A stretch of DNA of 64,000 nt from Mycobacterium numidiamassiliense (GTDB lineage Bacteria > Actinomycetota > Actinomycetes > Mycobacteriales > Mycobacteriaceae): the NCBI RefSeq assembly GCF_900157365.1, contig NZ_FUEZ01000004.1:3936966-4000965 (forward strand), in the 5' to 3' direction. This document shows, one piece after another, positions 1 through 8,115 of the stretch (position 1 is the stretch's first letter; each line of letters starts with the position of its first letter). Under the pieces are notes generated by a model. That model did no database searches and had not been told where the DNA came from. It saw only the letters and a list, made by a program, of their open reading frames with translations. The position numbers and the translations under genes were made by a program.

Positions 1-218
1 GGGATGGACCGGATCTGCGCGGCCGCCGCGAGCTGTTGTTCGGCTTCGGTGTCCACCTTGGCGTACACGACGTCGGGGTGCTTTTCCGAGGATGCCTGGA
101 AAGTCGGCGCGAACTGCCGGCACGGTCCACACCAGGAAGCCCAGAAGTCGACGAGGACGATGTCGTTGCCCTCGATGGTTTCGTTGAACTGCTCAGCAGT
201 GAGATCACGTGTTGTCAC
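1..218 (-). CDS. trxA: Thioredoxin, 5' part only (truncated by window edge)
   Basis: Small cytoplasmic dithiol oxidoreductase that would be kept reduced by thioredoxin reductase. About 72 codons are present. The GTG start at 216-218 is followed by a protein reading VTTRDLTAEQFNETIEGND, then FWASWCGPCR, which carries the WCGPC redox-active site, and KVDTEAEQQLAA. The cis-proline end of the fold lies beyond base 1. In H37Rv the neighbours would be ctpD upstream and trxB1 downstream; here the gene is divergent from fadE15 with no ctpD between them. The family call is certain. Which thioredoxin it is rests on gene order. Confidence 0.93.
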   Translation of the reverse strand, partial: MTTRDLTAEQFNETIEGNDIVLVDFWASWCGPCRQFAPTFQASSEKHPDVVYAKVDTEAEQQLAAAAQIRSI

Positions 219-593
219 AAACCCTCCAACGCCTCGAGCTGCCCCGATGTTCCCACACGGACCTCGGCGGGCGCCGGGCGGTGTGCCGTGGGTCACAGTC
301 CTGCGCGAATGTGCGGTACGCCGGCGGGCGCGGACACCGATCTGCCTTTGCAGCCCACCAGTTTCGACTCGCCGAGACGGCGACCGCAGTCCTTCGCGGA
401 CGAATTATGCTGCAATCACGGCTAATTCGAAGACACGCCGATCGCTGCGCGGTGTAGGTCCGAGTGGGTGGCGCCGCGTCGTTCATGACCTTTTCGATTG
501 GCCGACCCGAGGTTACGGTTGCGTACGTTTTCCCGCCTCCCTCAGACTGAGGTCTGTTGCTCCGTCGGCGGCGGGACCACTAAGGGAGTTGCC
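219..593. other. Divergent intergenic region between trxA and fadE15
   Basis: About 375 bases without a convincing gene. It must hold the promoters of trxA (minus) and fadE15 (plus). A short CTCAG-A-CTGAG inverted repeat lies near 541-551, and a GGGAG ribosome-binding site sits at about 584-588 before the TTG start of fadE15. Short open frames here lack mycobacterial protein character. Confidence 0.6.
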
Positions 594-2423
594 TTGAGCC
601 ACTACATCGCTAATGTGCGCGATCTCGAATTCAACATCTTCGAGGTTCTCGAAGTGGGCGCCGTCCTCGGCACCGGACAGTACAGCGAGCTCGACGCTGA
701 CACGGTCCGGACGATCCTGTCCGAGGCCGCTCGCTTCGCCGAGGGCCCCGTCGCCGAGACCTTCGCCTTCGCCGACCGCAATCCACCGGTCTTCGACCCG
801 AAGGCCCACTCCATCAGCGTCCCGCCCGAATTGGCCAAAACCGTGCAGGCGATCCGGGAAGCCGGATGGTGGCGACTGAGCCTGGACGAAGAGATCGGCG
901 GCATGGCGGCGCCGGCACCTCTGGCGTGGGCGGTCAACGAAATGATCTTTTGCGCCAACCCCTCTGCCAACTTCTTCAGTCTGGGCCCCTTGATGGCCCA
1001 GGCGCTGTACATGGAGGGCAACGAAGAGCAGCGGCGGTGGGCCGCCGAGGGCGTGGAGCGCGGTTGGGCGGCCACCATGGTGCTCACCGAACCCGACGCC
1101 GGTTCCGACGTCGGCGCGGGCCGCGCCAAGGCCATCGGACAACCGGACGGCACCTGGCATATCGAGGGCGTGAAGCGATTCATCTCCGGCGGTGACGTGG
1201 GCAGTACCGCCGACAACATCTTCCACCTGGTGCTGGCCCGTCCCGAGGGCGCCGGCCCTGGCACCAAGGGGCTGAGCCTGTTCTATGTCCCCGAGTTTCT
1301 TTTCGACCCCGAGACGTTCGAACTCGGTGCGCGCAATGGTGTTTTCACCACCGGGGTGGAGCACAAGATGGGGATCAAGTCGTCGCCGACGTGCGAATTG
1401 ACCTTCGGCGCCACGGATGTGCCCGCCGTCGGCTATCTGGTCGGCGACGTCCACAACGGGATCGCCCAGATGTTCACCGTGATCGAGCACGCCCGAATGA
1501 CCATCGGCGTCAAGGCCGCCGGCACCCTGTCCACCGGCTATCTGAACGCGCTGGCCTTCGCCAAGGAGCGCGTGCAGGGCGCCGATCTGACCCAGATGTC
1601 CGACAAGACCGCGCCGCGCGTCACGATCATCCACCACCCCGATGTGCGTCGCAGCCTGATGACCCAGAAGGCCTACGCCGAGGGACTGCGGGCGCTGTAC
1701 ATGTACGCCGCCGCGCATCAGGATAACGCTGTCGCAGAACATGTTTCGGGTGCCGACCCGAGCCTGGCGCACCGCATCGACGACCTGCTGCTGCCGATCG
1801 TCAAAGGGGTGAGTTCCGAACGGGCCTACGAGGTCCTGACCGAGTCACTGCAGACACTGGGCGGCTCGGGCTTCTTGCAGGACTATCCCCTGGAGCAGTA
1901 CATCCGCGATTCCAAGATCGATTCGCTCTACGAAGGCACCACCGCCATCCAGGCGCTGGACCTGTTCTTCCGCAAGATCGTTCGCGACCGCGGCGAGGCC
2001 CTGCAGTTCCTGACGGCTCAGATCAGTCACACCATCGACACCTGCACCGAGGATGCGAAGCCGCTCGCCGAGCTGTTGCAAACCGCGCTCGACGACGTCA
2101 CGGCGATGACCGGCGCCCTGACCGGATACCTGATGTCCGCCGCGCAGCACCCCACCGAAATCTACAAAGTTGGGCTGGGATCGGTGCGATACCTGCTGGC
2201 AGTCGGCGACCTGCTGATCGGCTGGCGATTGCTGGTGCAGGCCGAAATCGCCCGCGCGGCAATCACAAACGGTGCTTCCGTGAACGACGAGGCGTTCTAC
2301 CAGGGCAAGATCGCGACTGCGGCGTTCTTCGCCAAGAACATGCTTCCGAAGCTGACTGCGCAGCGCAAAGTCCTCGAGTCCATCGACGGCGAGATCATGC
2401 GCGTCCCCGAAGACGCGTTCTGA
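594..2423 (+). CDS. fadE15: Acyl-CoA dehydrogenase FadE15
   Basis: FAD-dependent acyl-CoA dehydrogenase, a first-step enzyme of fatty-acid beta-oxidation, 609 aa. The TTG start is chosen because GGGAG lies about 6 bases upstream and the protein then begins MSHYIANVRDLEFN, the typical N-terminus of this long FadE class. The segment MVLTEPDAGSDVG is the acyl-CoA dehydrogenase middle-domain signature. TLQTLGGSGFLQDYPLEQYIRDSKI, about 430-460 aa in, is the conserved C-terminal signature with the flavin-contacting region. A C-terminal extension of about 130 residues is usual for this subfamily. Length equals that recalled for the Rv1467c product. The exact substrate chain length cannot be read from sequence. 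Confidence 0.92.
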   Translation: MSHYIANVRDLEFNIFEVLEVGAVLGTGQYSELDADTVRTILSEAARFAEGPVAETFAFADRNPPVFDPKAHSISVPPELAKTVQAIREAGWWRLSLDEEIGGMAAPAPLAWAVNEMIFCANPSANFFSLGPLMAQALYMEGNEEQRRWAAEGVERGWAATMVLTEPDAGSDVGAGRAKAIGQPDGTWHIEGVKRFISGGDVGSTADNIFHLVLARPEGAGPGTKGLSLFYVPEFLFDPETFELGARNGVFTTGVEHKMGIKSSPTCELTFGATDVPAVGYLVGDVHNGIAQMFTVIEHARMTIGVKAAGTLSTGYLNALAFAKERVQGADLTQMSDKTAPRVTIIHHPDVRRSLMTQKAYAEGLRALYMYAAAHQDNAVAEHVSGADPSLAHRIDDLLLPIVKGVSSERAYEVLTESLQTLGGSGFLQDYPLEQYIRDSKIDSLYEGTTAIQALDLFFRKIVRDRGEALQFLTAQISHTIDTCTEDAKPLAELLQTALDDVTAMTGALTGYLMSAAQHPTEIYKVGLGSVRYLLAVGDLLIGWRLLVQAEIARAAITNGASVNDEAFYQGKIATAAFFAKNMLPKLTAQRKVLESIDGEIMRVPEDAF

Positions 2424-2566
2424 CGTCGCGCGTCGCCCCATGGGTGCGACCGCCCGTCGCTGCCATATCTCACGCATAGCTCAGCTACACCGCGTTCCCA
2501 GATTCCGCCCCGACCCTGAACGGAGGGGCCTCAAGACGCGCCCGCACATTCATGATTGGGGGAACA

Positions 2567-3343
2567 GTGAAAACTGCAGGCTCACTAGCGCCAATGAGAC
2601 GGCTCGGGATGTTCGCCGTTATCGGGGCCACCGCGCTGTCCGTCGCGGCGTGCGGCAGCTCGAACACGGCTACACCCTCCGCGCCCGCGGGTCCGACGGG
2701 CTCCACGACGGCGCAAGCACAGGCACCCACGCAGGCGCCCTCGCCGACACCGGCGCCGGGCGGCAACGGCAGGGTCGCCGGCCTGATCGCATCGGTGACG
2801 GGCAACACGGCTCAGGTCACCCAACAAAACGGCAATGCCACTGTGGATTTCACCCCGTCGACCCAGGTCAGTGAGGTGACCTCGGCCGCGCTGAGCGACG
2901 TAACCACGGGCAGCTGCGTCAGCGTGCGGCCGGCCCGCGGCGAATCCCAAGGCGCGCAATCCATCACCGCCAAATCGGTTCGCGTCAGCCCCGCCGTCGA
3001 CGGCAGATGCTCGACGGGTTCGCCAAGCTCCGGGCCGTCGCCCTCGAAGGGGCCGGGCGGGCACGGTGGCGTCGGCGGCACGGTGGCGTCCGTCGCCGGC
3101 GACACGATCACCGTCAACGGTAACGACGGTACTGCCCCGACCACGGTCGCGGTGACCGACAAGACCCGATACAGCAAGCAGGCGTCGGCCGGCACGCAGT
3201 CGATCGCCCAGGGGAAGTGCATGACGGCGCAGGGCAGCCTGGACGGTAGCGGTGCGATACAGGCGACGACCATCAATCTGCGACCGGCGCATGACGGCGC
3301 ATGCCCCGGCGAGGGCGGCCCGCATCACGGGCACGGCGGGTAA
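2567..3343 (+). CDS. Putative lipoprotein with two DUF5666-like repeats
   Basis: Protein of 258 aa. The GTG start at 2567 is preferred because GGGGGA lies just upstream; ATG at 2552 or 2594 is possible. A basic N-terminus and hydrophobic stretch end in LSVAAC followed by G, a good lipobox, so the product is probably a surface lipoprotein. After a Pro/Ser/Thr linker come two similar modules, GRVAGLIASVTGNTAQV and GGTVAGVAG-like GGTVASVAGDTITVNG, each followed by a T-R/Q-V-S...G-x-C-V/M segment. This layout resembles DUF5666, whose function is unknown. The C-terminus is rich in Gly and His (GGPHHGHGG), which could bind metal; that is inference only. No counterpart is recalled at this site in H37Rv. 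Confidence 0.72.
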   Translation: MKTAGSLAPMRRLGMFAVIGATALSVAACGSSNTATPSAPAGPTGSTTAQAQAPTQAPSPTPAPGGNGRVAGLIASVTGNTAQVTQQNGNATVDFTPSTQVSEVTSAALSDVTTGSCVSVRPARGESQGAQSITAKSVRVSPAVDGRCSTGSPSSGPSPSKGPGGHGGVGGTVASVAGDTITVNGNDGTAPTTVAVTDKTRYSKQASAGTQSIAQGKCMTAQGSLDGSGAIQATTINLRPAHDGACPGEGGPHHGHGG

Positions 3344-3603
3344 GCCGTCCCCGGGGCCGCCGCGGGCCTCAACCACCCCCAACAGCGTCACCCTCGCAGG
3401 TACCGAAACCAGCCGAAACACCACCCAGACGGTCGCGACCCTGACCGACCAGACCGCGTACTGGAAGCTGACCACGGCCATTCCCGCGGCGCCCAGGCCG
3501 ATTCGCCCGAACGCCGACCGCAGCAACCCATTCCCGGCATATATTTTGGGGTGACTTGGTCGTATCGTGCTGCCAAGGGGCTATCAGGTGAGGAACGACA
3601 CCG

Positions 3604-4080
3604 ATGAGGAAGTTACCCGCAGCGACCGTCGCGGTGGCGGCAGCGGCTATCGCACTGGCGGCGTCGGCGTCGGCCGATCCGATGCGGCCCGATCAGCTGG
3701 TGAACGGGACATACACGATCCACATCACCGATGGAAATTTCCCGGATATGCGATACCAGGCCACGTCCTGCGGCATCGGCTGCGTCCAGATCAGCTTCTC
3801 CAACGCCACCGGCCAGGGCCAGTTTTACGCCGATCGGTGGCACGTGACTTTTCCGCCCAATCCGGCTGCGTGGCTCTGTCCTGGCGGGTCGGCCCACGGC
3901 GGCGTTGACAACTTGGCCTGGGACCCCGCCACGGGGGATGGCACGTTGACCGTCACTCGCAACGCCGCCGCCTGCGGATATCCGGACCACGGCAGCGAAA
4001 TAATCTCGCACCCCGTCGCCGTGACCAGGGGTGGCAATTCGGGGCAGCCAACGGCTCTCCCGCCCATCGCCCCCTGGTAG
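3604..4080 (+). CDS. Secreted protein of unknown function
   Basis: Protein of 158 aa starting at ATG with a GTGAGGAA ribosome-binding stretch just upstream. Residues 1-25 form a clear Sec signal peptide (MRKLPAATVAVAAAAIALAA) ending in ASA-DP. The mature part has an NGTYTIHITDGNFPD beginning, four cysteines likely to form disulfides (CGIGC, LCPGG, ACGYPD) and a Pro-rich tail. I do not recognise a named family; similar small exported proteins are common in mycobacteria. The gene is convergent with sufT, only 21 bases away. Confidence 0.7.
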   Translation: MRKLPAATVAVAAAAIALAASASADPMRPDQLVNGTYTIHITDGNFPDMRYQATSCGIGCVQISFSNATGQGQFYADRWHVTFPPNPAAWLCPGGSAHGGVDNLAWDPATGDGTLTVTRNAAACGYPDHGSEIISHPVAVTRGGNSGQPTALPPIAPW

Positions 4081-4101
4081 CCCCGGGGAACGCGGTCGCG
4101 C

Positions 4102-4449
4102 CTAAACGGTGAAGCCCAGGGCACGCAGCTGTTCGCGCCCGTCTTCGGTGATTTTGTCCGGACCCCACGGCGGGTTCCACACCCAGTTGATCCGCAGGTC
4201 GTTGACCAGGCCGCTGCCAATCAGCGCGCTGCGCGACTGGTCTTCGATGACGTCGGTCAGTGGGCAGGCCGCCGAGGTCAGCGTCATGTCGAGCAGGGCG
4301 ACCTTGCCCTCGTCGCCCTCTTCGACGTTCAGGCCGTAGACCAATCCGAGGTCGACGACGTTGATGCCCAGTTCGGGGTCGACGACGTCGCGCATCGCCT
4401 CTTCGAGATCGAAGAGGAATTCGTCATCGGGTGCACTCGTCTCGCTCAT
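4102..4449 (-). CDS. sufT: SufT, DUF59/MIP18-type Fe-S assembly factor
   Basis: Protein of 115 aa of the DUF59 (MIP18/PaaD-like) family, linked to Fe-S cluster maturation. It has the family features EAMRDVVDPELGINVVDLGLVYG near the N-terminus and LTSAACPLTD, where the cysteine is the conserved reactive residue. WNPPWGPDKITEDGREQL closes the domain. It is the last gene of the suf operon, and its ATG overlaps the sufU stop in an ATGA arrangement, so the two are probably translationally coupled. Corresponds to Rv1466 by order. Confidence 0.93.
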   Translation of the reverse strand: MSETSAPDDEFLFDLEEAMRDVVDPELGINVVDLGLVYGLNVEEGDEGKVALLDMTLTSAACPLTDVIEDQSRSALIGSGLVNDLRINWVWNPPWGPDKITEDGREQLRALGFTV

Positions 4450-4907
4450 CGTTGGTCCTCCTCAACAGCGTGGCTGGCTTGAGCCAGTGCGTCTTTGAAC
4501 GCCATCCATCCCAGCAGCGCGCATTTCACCCGCGCCGGATACTTTGCGACACCGGCGAAAGCGATCCCGTCGCCCAGGACGTCTTCGTCTCCCTCGACGT
4601 TGCCACGTGAGGAAATCATTTCGTTGAAAGCGGTGACGATTTTCATCGCCTCGCCCACACTGCGGCCGATCACCTGCTCGGTGAGCACCGATGTCGCCGC
4701 CTGGCTGATCGAACAGCCTTGGCCGTCGTAGGAGACGTCGACGACGTTCTCGCCGTCGACGGACAACGTCACGCGCAGCGTGACCTCGTCACCGCAGACC
4801 GGGTTGACGTGAGATACCTGCGCGCCGAAGGGTTCTCGCAGTCCGCGGTGCTGCGGGCGTTTGTAGTGATCGAGGATCACTTCCTGATACATCTGCTCAA
4901 GCCGCAT
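4446..4907 (-). CDS. sufU: SufU, zinc-dependent sulfurtransferase of the Suf system
   Basis: Protein of 153 aa with the IscU/SufU fold. It accepts persulfide sulfur from SufS and passes it to the SufBCD scaffold. The three conserved cysteines are visible in NPVCGDEVTL, YDGQGCSISQAATS and ARVKCALLGW; with the aspartate of CGDE they form the Zn-binding and transfer site of SufU. It overlaps sufT by 4 bases and lies 3 bases after sufS. The ATG is preceded by an acceptable ribosome-binding site inside the end of sufS. Confidence 0.94.
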   Translation of the reverse strand: MRLEQMYQEVILDHYKRPQHRGLREPFGAQVSHVNPVCGDEVTLRVTLSVDGENVVDVSYDGQGCSISQAATSVLTEQVIGRSVGEAMKIVTAFNEMISSRGNVEGDEDVLGDGIAFAGVAKYPARVKCALLGWMAFKDALAQASHAVEEDQR

Positions 4908-4910
4908 GAC

Positions 4911-6164
4911 TCACGCCCTCGTGAAGAAGTCGAGGGATCGCCGCACGCCGGCCACCAGGCGGTCGACCTCGTCGGCGGTGTTGTAGACCGCGAACGACGC
5001 CCGCGCGGTGGCCGCGACGGCGAACCTGCGGTGCAGCGGCAACGCGCAGTGGTGGCCGACCCGTACCGCGACGCCTTCGTCATCGAGTACCTGGCCGACG
5101 TCGTGCGCGTGCACACCGTCGACGACGAAAGAGATTGGGGATCCACGGTTTTCCATCGAGGACGGTCCGATGATACGCACGGCGTCGATACCCGACAGGC
5201 CCTCGATGGCCGCGCCGACCAGCTCACGTTCGTGGGCTTCGACGGCGTGCATACCGAGGGCGCCGAGATAGCGTGTCGCGGCGGCCAGGCCCACCACTTG
5301 GGACGTCATCGGAGTGCCCGCCTCGAAACGCTGCGGTGCGGCGGCATACGTGGTGGATTCCATAGAGACCGTCTCGATCATCGACCCGCCGGTGAGGAAG
5401 GGCGGCAACGCGGAGAGCAGCTCGCGGCGGCCGTACAGCACGCCGATACCGTTGGGGCCCAACATCTTATGTCCGGAGAACGCAGCGAAGTCGACGTCGA
5501 GCGCGTGGAAGTCGACGGGCTGGTGCGGCACCGACTGGCAGGCATCCAGCACCGTCAGCGCACCCACGGCCCTGGCCCGGGCGACCAGCTCGGCCACCGG
5601 GGCCACCGCGCCCGTCACGTTCGAGTGGTGGCTGAACGTAATGACTTTCACGCGTTCATCGAGCTGCAGCGAGTCCAGGTCGATGCGCCCGTCATCGGTG
5701 ACGCCATACCATCTCAGCGTCGCCCCGGTGCGCCGGGCGAGCTCCTGCCACGGGACCAGGTTGGCATGGTGTTCGAGCTCGGTGGTGACGATGATGTCAC
5801 CGGGCCCGACGGCTCGGTCGAACCGGTTGTCCCCCAGCACGTATGACAACAGGTTGAGTGATTCGGTGGCGTTCTTGGTGAAGACCAGCTCGTCGGGCTC
5901 GGCGCCGACGAATGCCGCGATGTCCGCGCGGCCCTGCTCGTAGGCGTCGGTCGCCTCTTCCATCATCTGGTGCGCGCCGCGGTGCACCGCACCGTTGGAC
6001 GTCAGCAGAAATTCCCGCTCGGCGTCGAGCACCTGCAGCGGACGCTGTGAGGTGGCACCGGAATCCAGGTACGCCAACTGGTTTCCCCCGCGCATGATGC
6101 GCTTCAAGATCGGGAAATCGGCGCGGATCGCGGCGAGGTCCAAAGGCGTCGCGGAGGTGGTCAT
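4911..6164 (-). CDS. sufS: Cysteine desulfurase SufS
   Basis: PLP-dependent enzyme of 417 aa that removes sulfur from L-cysteine as an enzyme-bound persulfide. Evidence includes the class V aminotransferase start YLDSGATSQRP, the H-H-A-N segment TTELEHHANLVPWQ, the PLP lysine in FSGHKMLGPNGIGVLYG, and the catalytic cysteine region VGHHCALPLHRRF near the C-terminus. It follows sufC by 2 bases and precedes sufU, its sulfur acceptor. Corresponds to Rv1464 (csd). Confidence 0.96.
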   Translation of the reverse strand: MTTSATPLDLAAIRADFPILKRIMRGGNQLAYLDSGATSQRPLQVLDAEREFLLTSNGAVHRGAHQMMEEATDAYEQGRADIAAFVGAEPDELVFTKNATESLNLLSYVLGDNRFDRAVGPGDIIVTTELEHHANLVPWQELARRTGATLRWYGVTDDGRIDLDSLQLDERVKVITFSHHSNVTGAVAPVAELVARARAVGALTVLDACQSVPHQPVDFHALDVDFAAFSGHKMLGPNGIGVLYGRRELLSALPPFLTGGSMIETVSMESTTYAAAPQRFEAGTPMTSQVVGLAAATRYLGALGMHAVEAHERELVGAAIEGLSGIDAVRIIGPSSMENRGSPISFVVDGVHAHDVGQVLDDEGVAVRVGHHCALPLHRRFAVAATARASFAVYNTADEVDRLVAGVRRSLDFFTRA

Positions 6165-6166
6165 GC

Positions 6167-6937
6167 TTACGCCCCCGTGGCCGCCGCTTGTGCGAAGCGC
6201 ACGTAGCCGTTTTGCTCGAGTTCGTCGGCCAGTTCCGGGCCGCCGGATTCGGCGATGCGCCCACCGACGAAGACATGCACGTATTCCGGCCGGATGTAGC
6301 GCAGGATGCGGGTGTAGTGCGTGATCAACAGCACTCCCCCGTGCTCGGTTTCGGCGTAGCGGTTCACGCCCTCGCTGACCACACGCAGCGCGTCGACGTC
6401 CAGGCCGGAGTCGGTTTCGTCCAGGATCGCGATCTTGGGCTTGAGCAGCTCGAGCTGCAGGATCTCGTGGCGCTTCTTCTCGCCACCGGAGAAACCCTCG
6501 TTTACGTTGCGTTCGGCGAAGACCGGGTCGATTTCCAGTGAGCCCATCGCCGCCTTGACCTCTTTGACCCAGTGCCGCAGCTTCGGGGCCTCGCCCCGCA
6601 CGGCGGTCGCCGCCGAGCGCAGGAAGTTCGACACCGATACGCCGGGCACCTCGACGGGGTACTGCATGGCCAGGAAGATGCCGGCCCGCGCGCGCTCGTC
6701 GACGCTCATTGCCAGCACGTCTTCGCCGTCCAGCGTGATCGATCCCGAGGTCACCCGGTACTTGGGGTGGCCAGCGATGGCGTAGGACAGCGTGGACTTG
6801 CCCGAGCCGTTGGGGCCCATCAAGGCATGTGTCTCACCGGATTTCACGGTCAGGTCGACGCCGTTGAGGATCGGGATCTCGGTGGCTTCCGGGGTCTCGA
6901 CGCTGACGTACAGATCTTTGATTTCCAGAGTGGTCAT
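6167..6937 (-). CDS. sufC: SufC, ABC-type ATPase of the SufBCD complex
   Basis: Cytoplasmic ABC ATPase of 256 aa that energises cluster assembly on SufB-SufD. It has Walker A GPNGSGKST at about 40-48, the SufC-type signature GFSGGEKKRHEILQL, and Walker B AILDETDSGLDVDAL; the D-loop is followed by the switch histidine in LLITHYTRIL. The ATG start overlaps the sufD stop by 4 bases. Its position between sufD and sufS is the usual actinobacterial order. Confidence 0.96.
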   Translation of the reverse strand: MTTLEIKDLYVSVETPEATEIPILNGVDLTVKSGETHALMGPNGSGKSTLSYAIAGHPKYRVTSGSITLDGEDVLAMSVDERARAGIFLAMQYPVEVPGVSVSNFLRSAATAVRGEAPKLRHWVKEVKAAMGSLEIDPVFAERNVNEGFSGGEKKRHEILQLELLKPKIAILDETDSGLDVDALRVVSEGVNRYAETEHGGVLLITHYTRILRYIRPEYVHVFVGGRIAESGGPELADELEQNGYVRFAQAAATGA

Positions 6938-8115
6938 GAAGCCGTTGTCTTTTCCGTTGCTTGTAATTCTGTGATGGCCAGTTCGTGTTCGATCGCCGCG
7001 GTGAGGCGTTCCCGCAGTTCGGGCACCGCGATCTTGGAGATGATTTCGCCGAAGAAGCCGCGGATCACCAGTCGGCGGGCCTGCTCCTCCGGGATGCCGC
7101 GCGAACGCAGGTAGAACAGCTGCTCGTCGTCGAAACGACCCGTCGCACTGGCATGTCCGGCACCGACGATCTCGCCGGTCTCGATCTCCAAGTTGGGCAC
7201 CGAGTCAGCGCGCGCGCCGTCGGTGAGCACCAGGTTGCGGTTCACCTCGAAGGTGTCGGTACCGGTCGCCTCGGCACGGATCAGCACGTCGCCCACCCAC
7301 ACGGTGTGTGCGTCGGGCAGCGACGAGGACGGATCTCCTTGCAGCGCACCCTTATACAGCACACTCGACTTGCAGTTGGGGTGAGCGTGGTCGACCAGCA
7401 ACCGGGACTCGAGGTGCTGGCCGTCGTCGGCGAAGTACAGCCCAAGCAGTTCGGCGTCCCCGCCCGCGGCGGTGTACCGCACGTTGGCCGACATCCGTAC
7501 CACCTCGCCGCCCAGTGTGACGGCGACGTGGCGCAGCACCGCGTCCTTGCCGAGCCGCGCGTGGTGCGCGCTCACGTGGACCGTGTCGTCGGCCCAGTCG
7601 GCGATCCACACCACGGTGAGCCGGGCCGCGTCGTCGACGATGAATTCGACATTGTCGGCGTAGGTTCCACTGCCGCGATGGTCGATCACCACGACGGCCT
7701 CGCCGAGTTCTTCGACGCGAATCTGCAGATGCCCGTAGGCCACCGCACCGTCACCGGGCCCGGCGACGGTGATGTTCACCGGCGCGGCGACCTGGGTGTC
7801 GCGTCCGACGGTGACCACCGTCGCGGAGTTGAACGAAGAAAATGCCTGGGCCGCAACGCGGTCGGTGGGCACGCCACCCTGGCCCAGCCGTTCGTCGCCA
7901 CGACGGACGACCTCGGTCTGCACGCCGGCCTGCTCGCCGACAGTGATCTGCGCCTTGCCGGTGGCCGCCGCCGAGCCGTCGTGCAGCCCACGCAGCCGGC
8001 GCAGCGGAGTGAACCGCCAGAGTTCGTCGCGACCGTGCGGGACCTCGAAGGCATCCACGTCGAAGGACGCGAACAGCTCCCCTTTGTTCAGTGCGGATCC
8101 TTGCGCAGCGGTCAT
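6934..8115 (-). CDS. sufD: SufD, Fe-S scaffold subunit
   Basis: Protein of 393 aa that pairs with SufB and SufC in the SufBC2D scaffold. The N-terminal part is variable; the C-terminal half carries the SufB/SufD beta-helix core with RLLVDHAHPNCKSSVLYKGAL and a tail LFYLRSRGIPEEQARRLVIRGFFGEI that matches the end of SufB. The ATG overlaps the sufB stop (ATGA). Corresponds to Rv1462. Confidence 0.95.
   Translation of the reverse strand: MTAAQGSALNKGELFASFDVDAFEVPHGRDELWRFTPLRRLRGLHDGSAAATGKAQITVGEQAGVQTEVVRRGDERLGQGGVPTDRVAAQAFSSFNSATVVTVGRDTQVAAPVNITVAGPGDGAVAYGHLQIRVEELGEAVVVIDHRGSGTYADNVEFIVDDAARLTVVWIADWADDTVHVSAHHARLGKDAVLRHVAVTLGGEVVRMSANVRYTAAGGDAELLGLYFADDGQHLESRLLVDHAHPNCKSSVLYKGALQGDPSSSLPDAHTVWVGDVLIRAEATGTDTFEVNRNLVLTDGARADSVPNLEIETGEIVGAGHASATGRFDDEQLFYLRSRGIPEEQARRLVIRGFFGEIISKIAVPELRERLTAAIEHELAITELQATEKTTAS

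Noticed and set aside
498..593. Extension of FadE15 to an upstream ATG
   Set aside because: The upstream 32 codons have no family similarity, while TTG at 594 has a ribosome-binding site and gives the expected N-terminus and length.
3388..3540. Minus-strand stretch resembling a small membrane protein (GLGAAGMAVVSFQYAVWSVR)
   Set aside because: Hydrophobic text is present but the frame has no good start with ribosome-binding site and runs on antisense to the lipoprotein gene. It could be a degraded gene; evidence is too thin to list.
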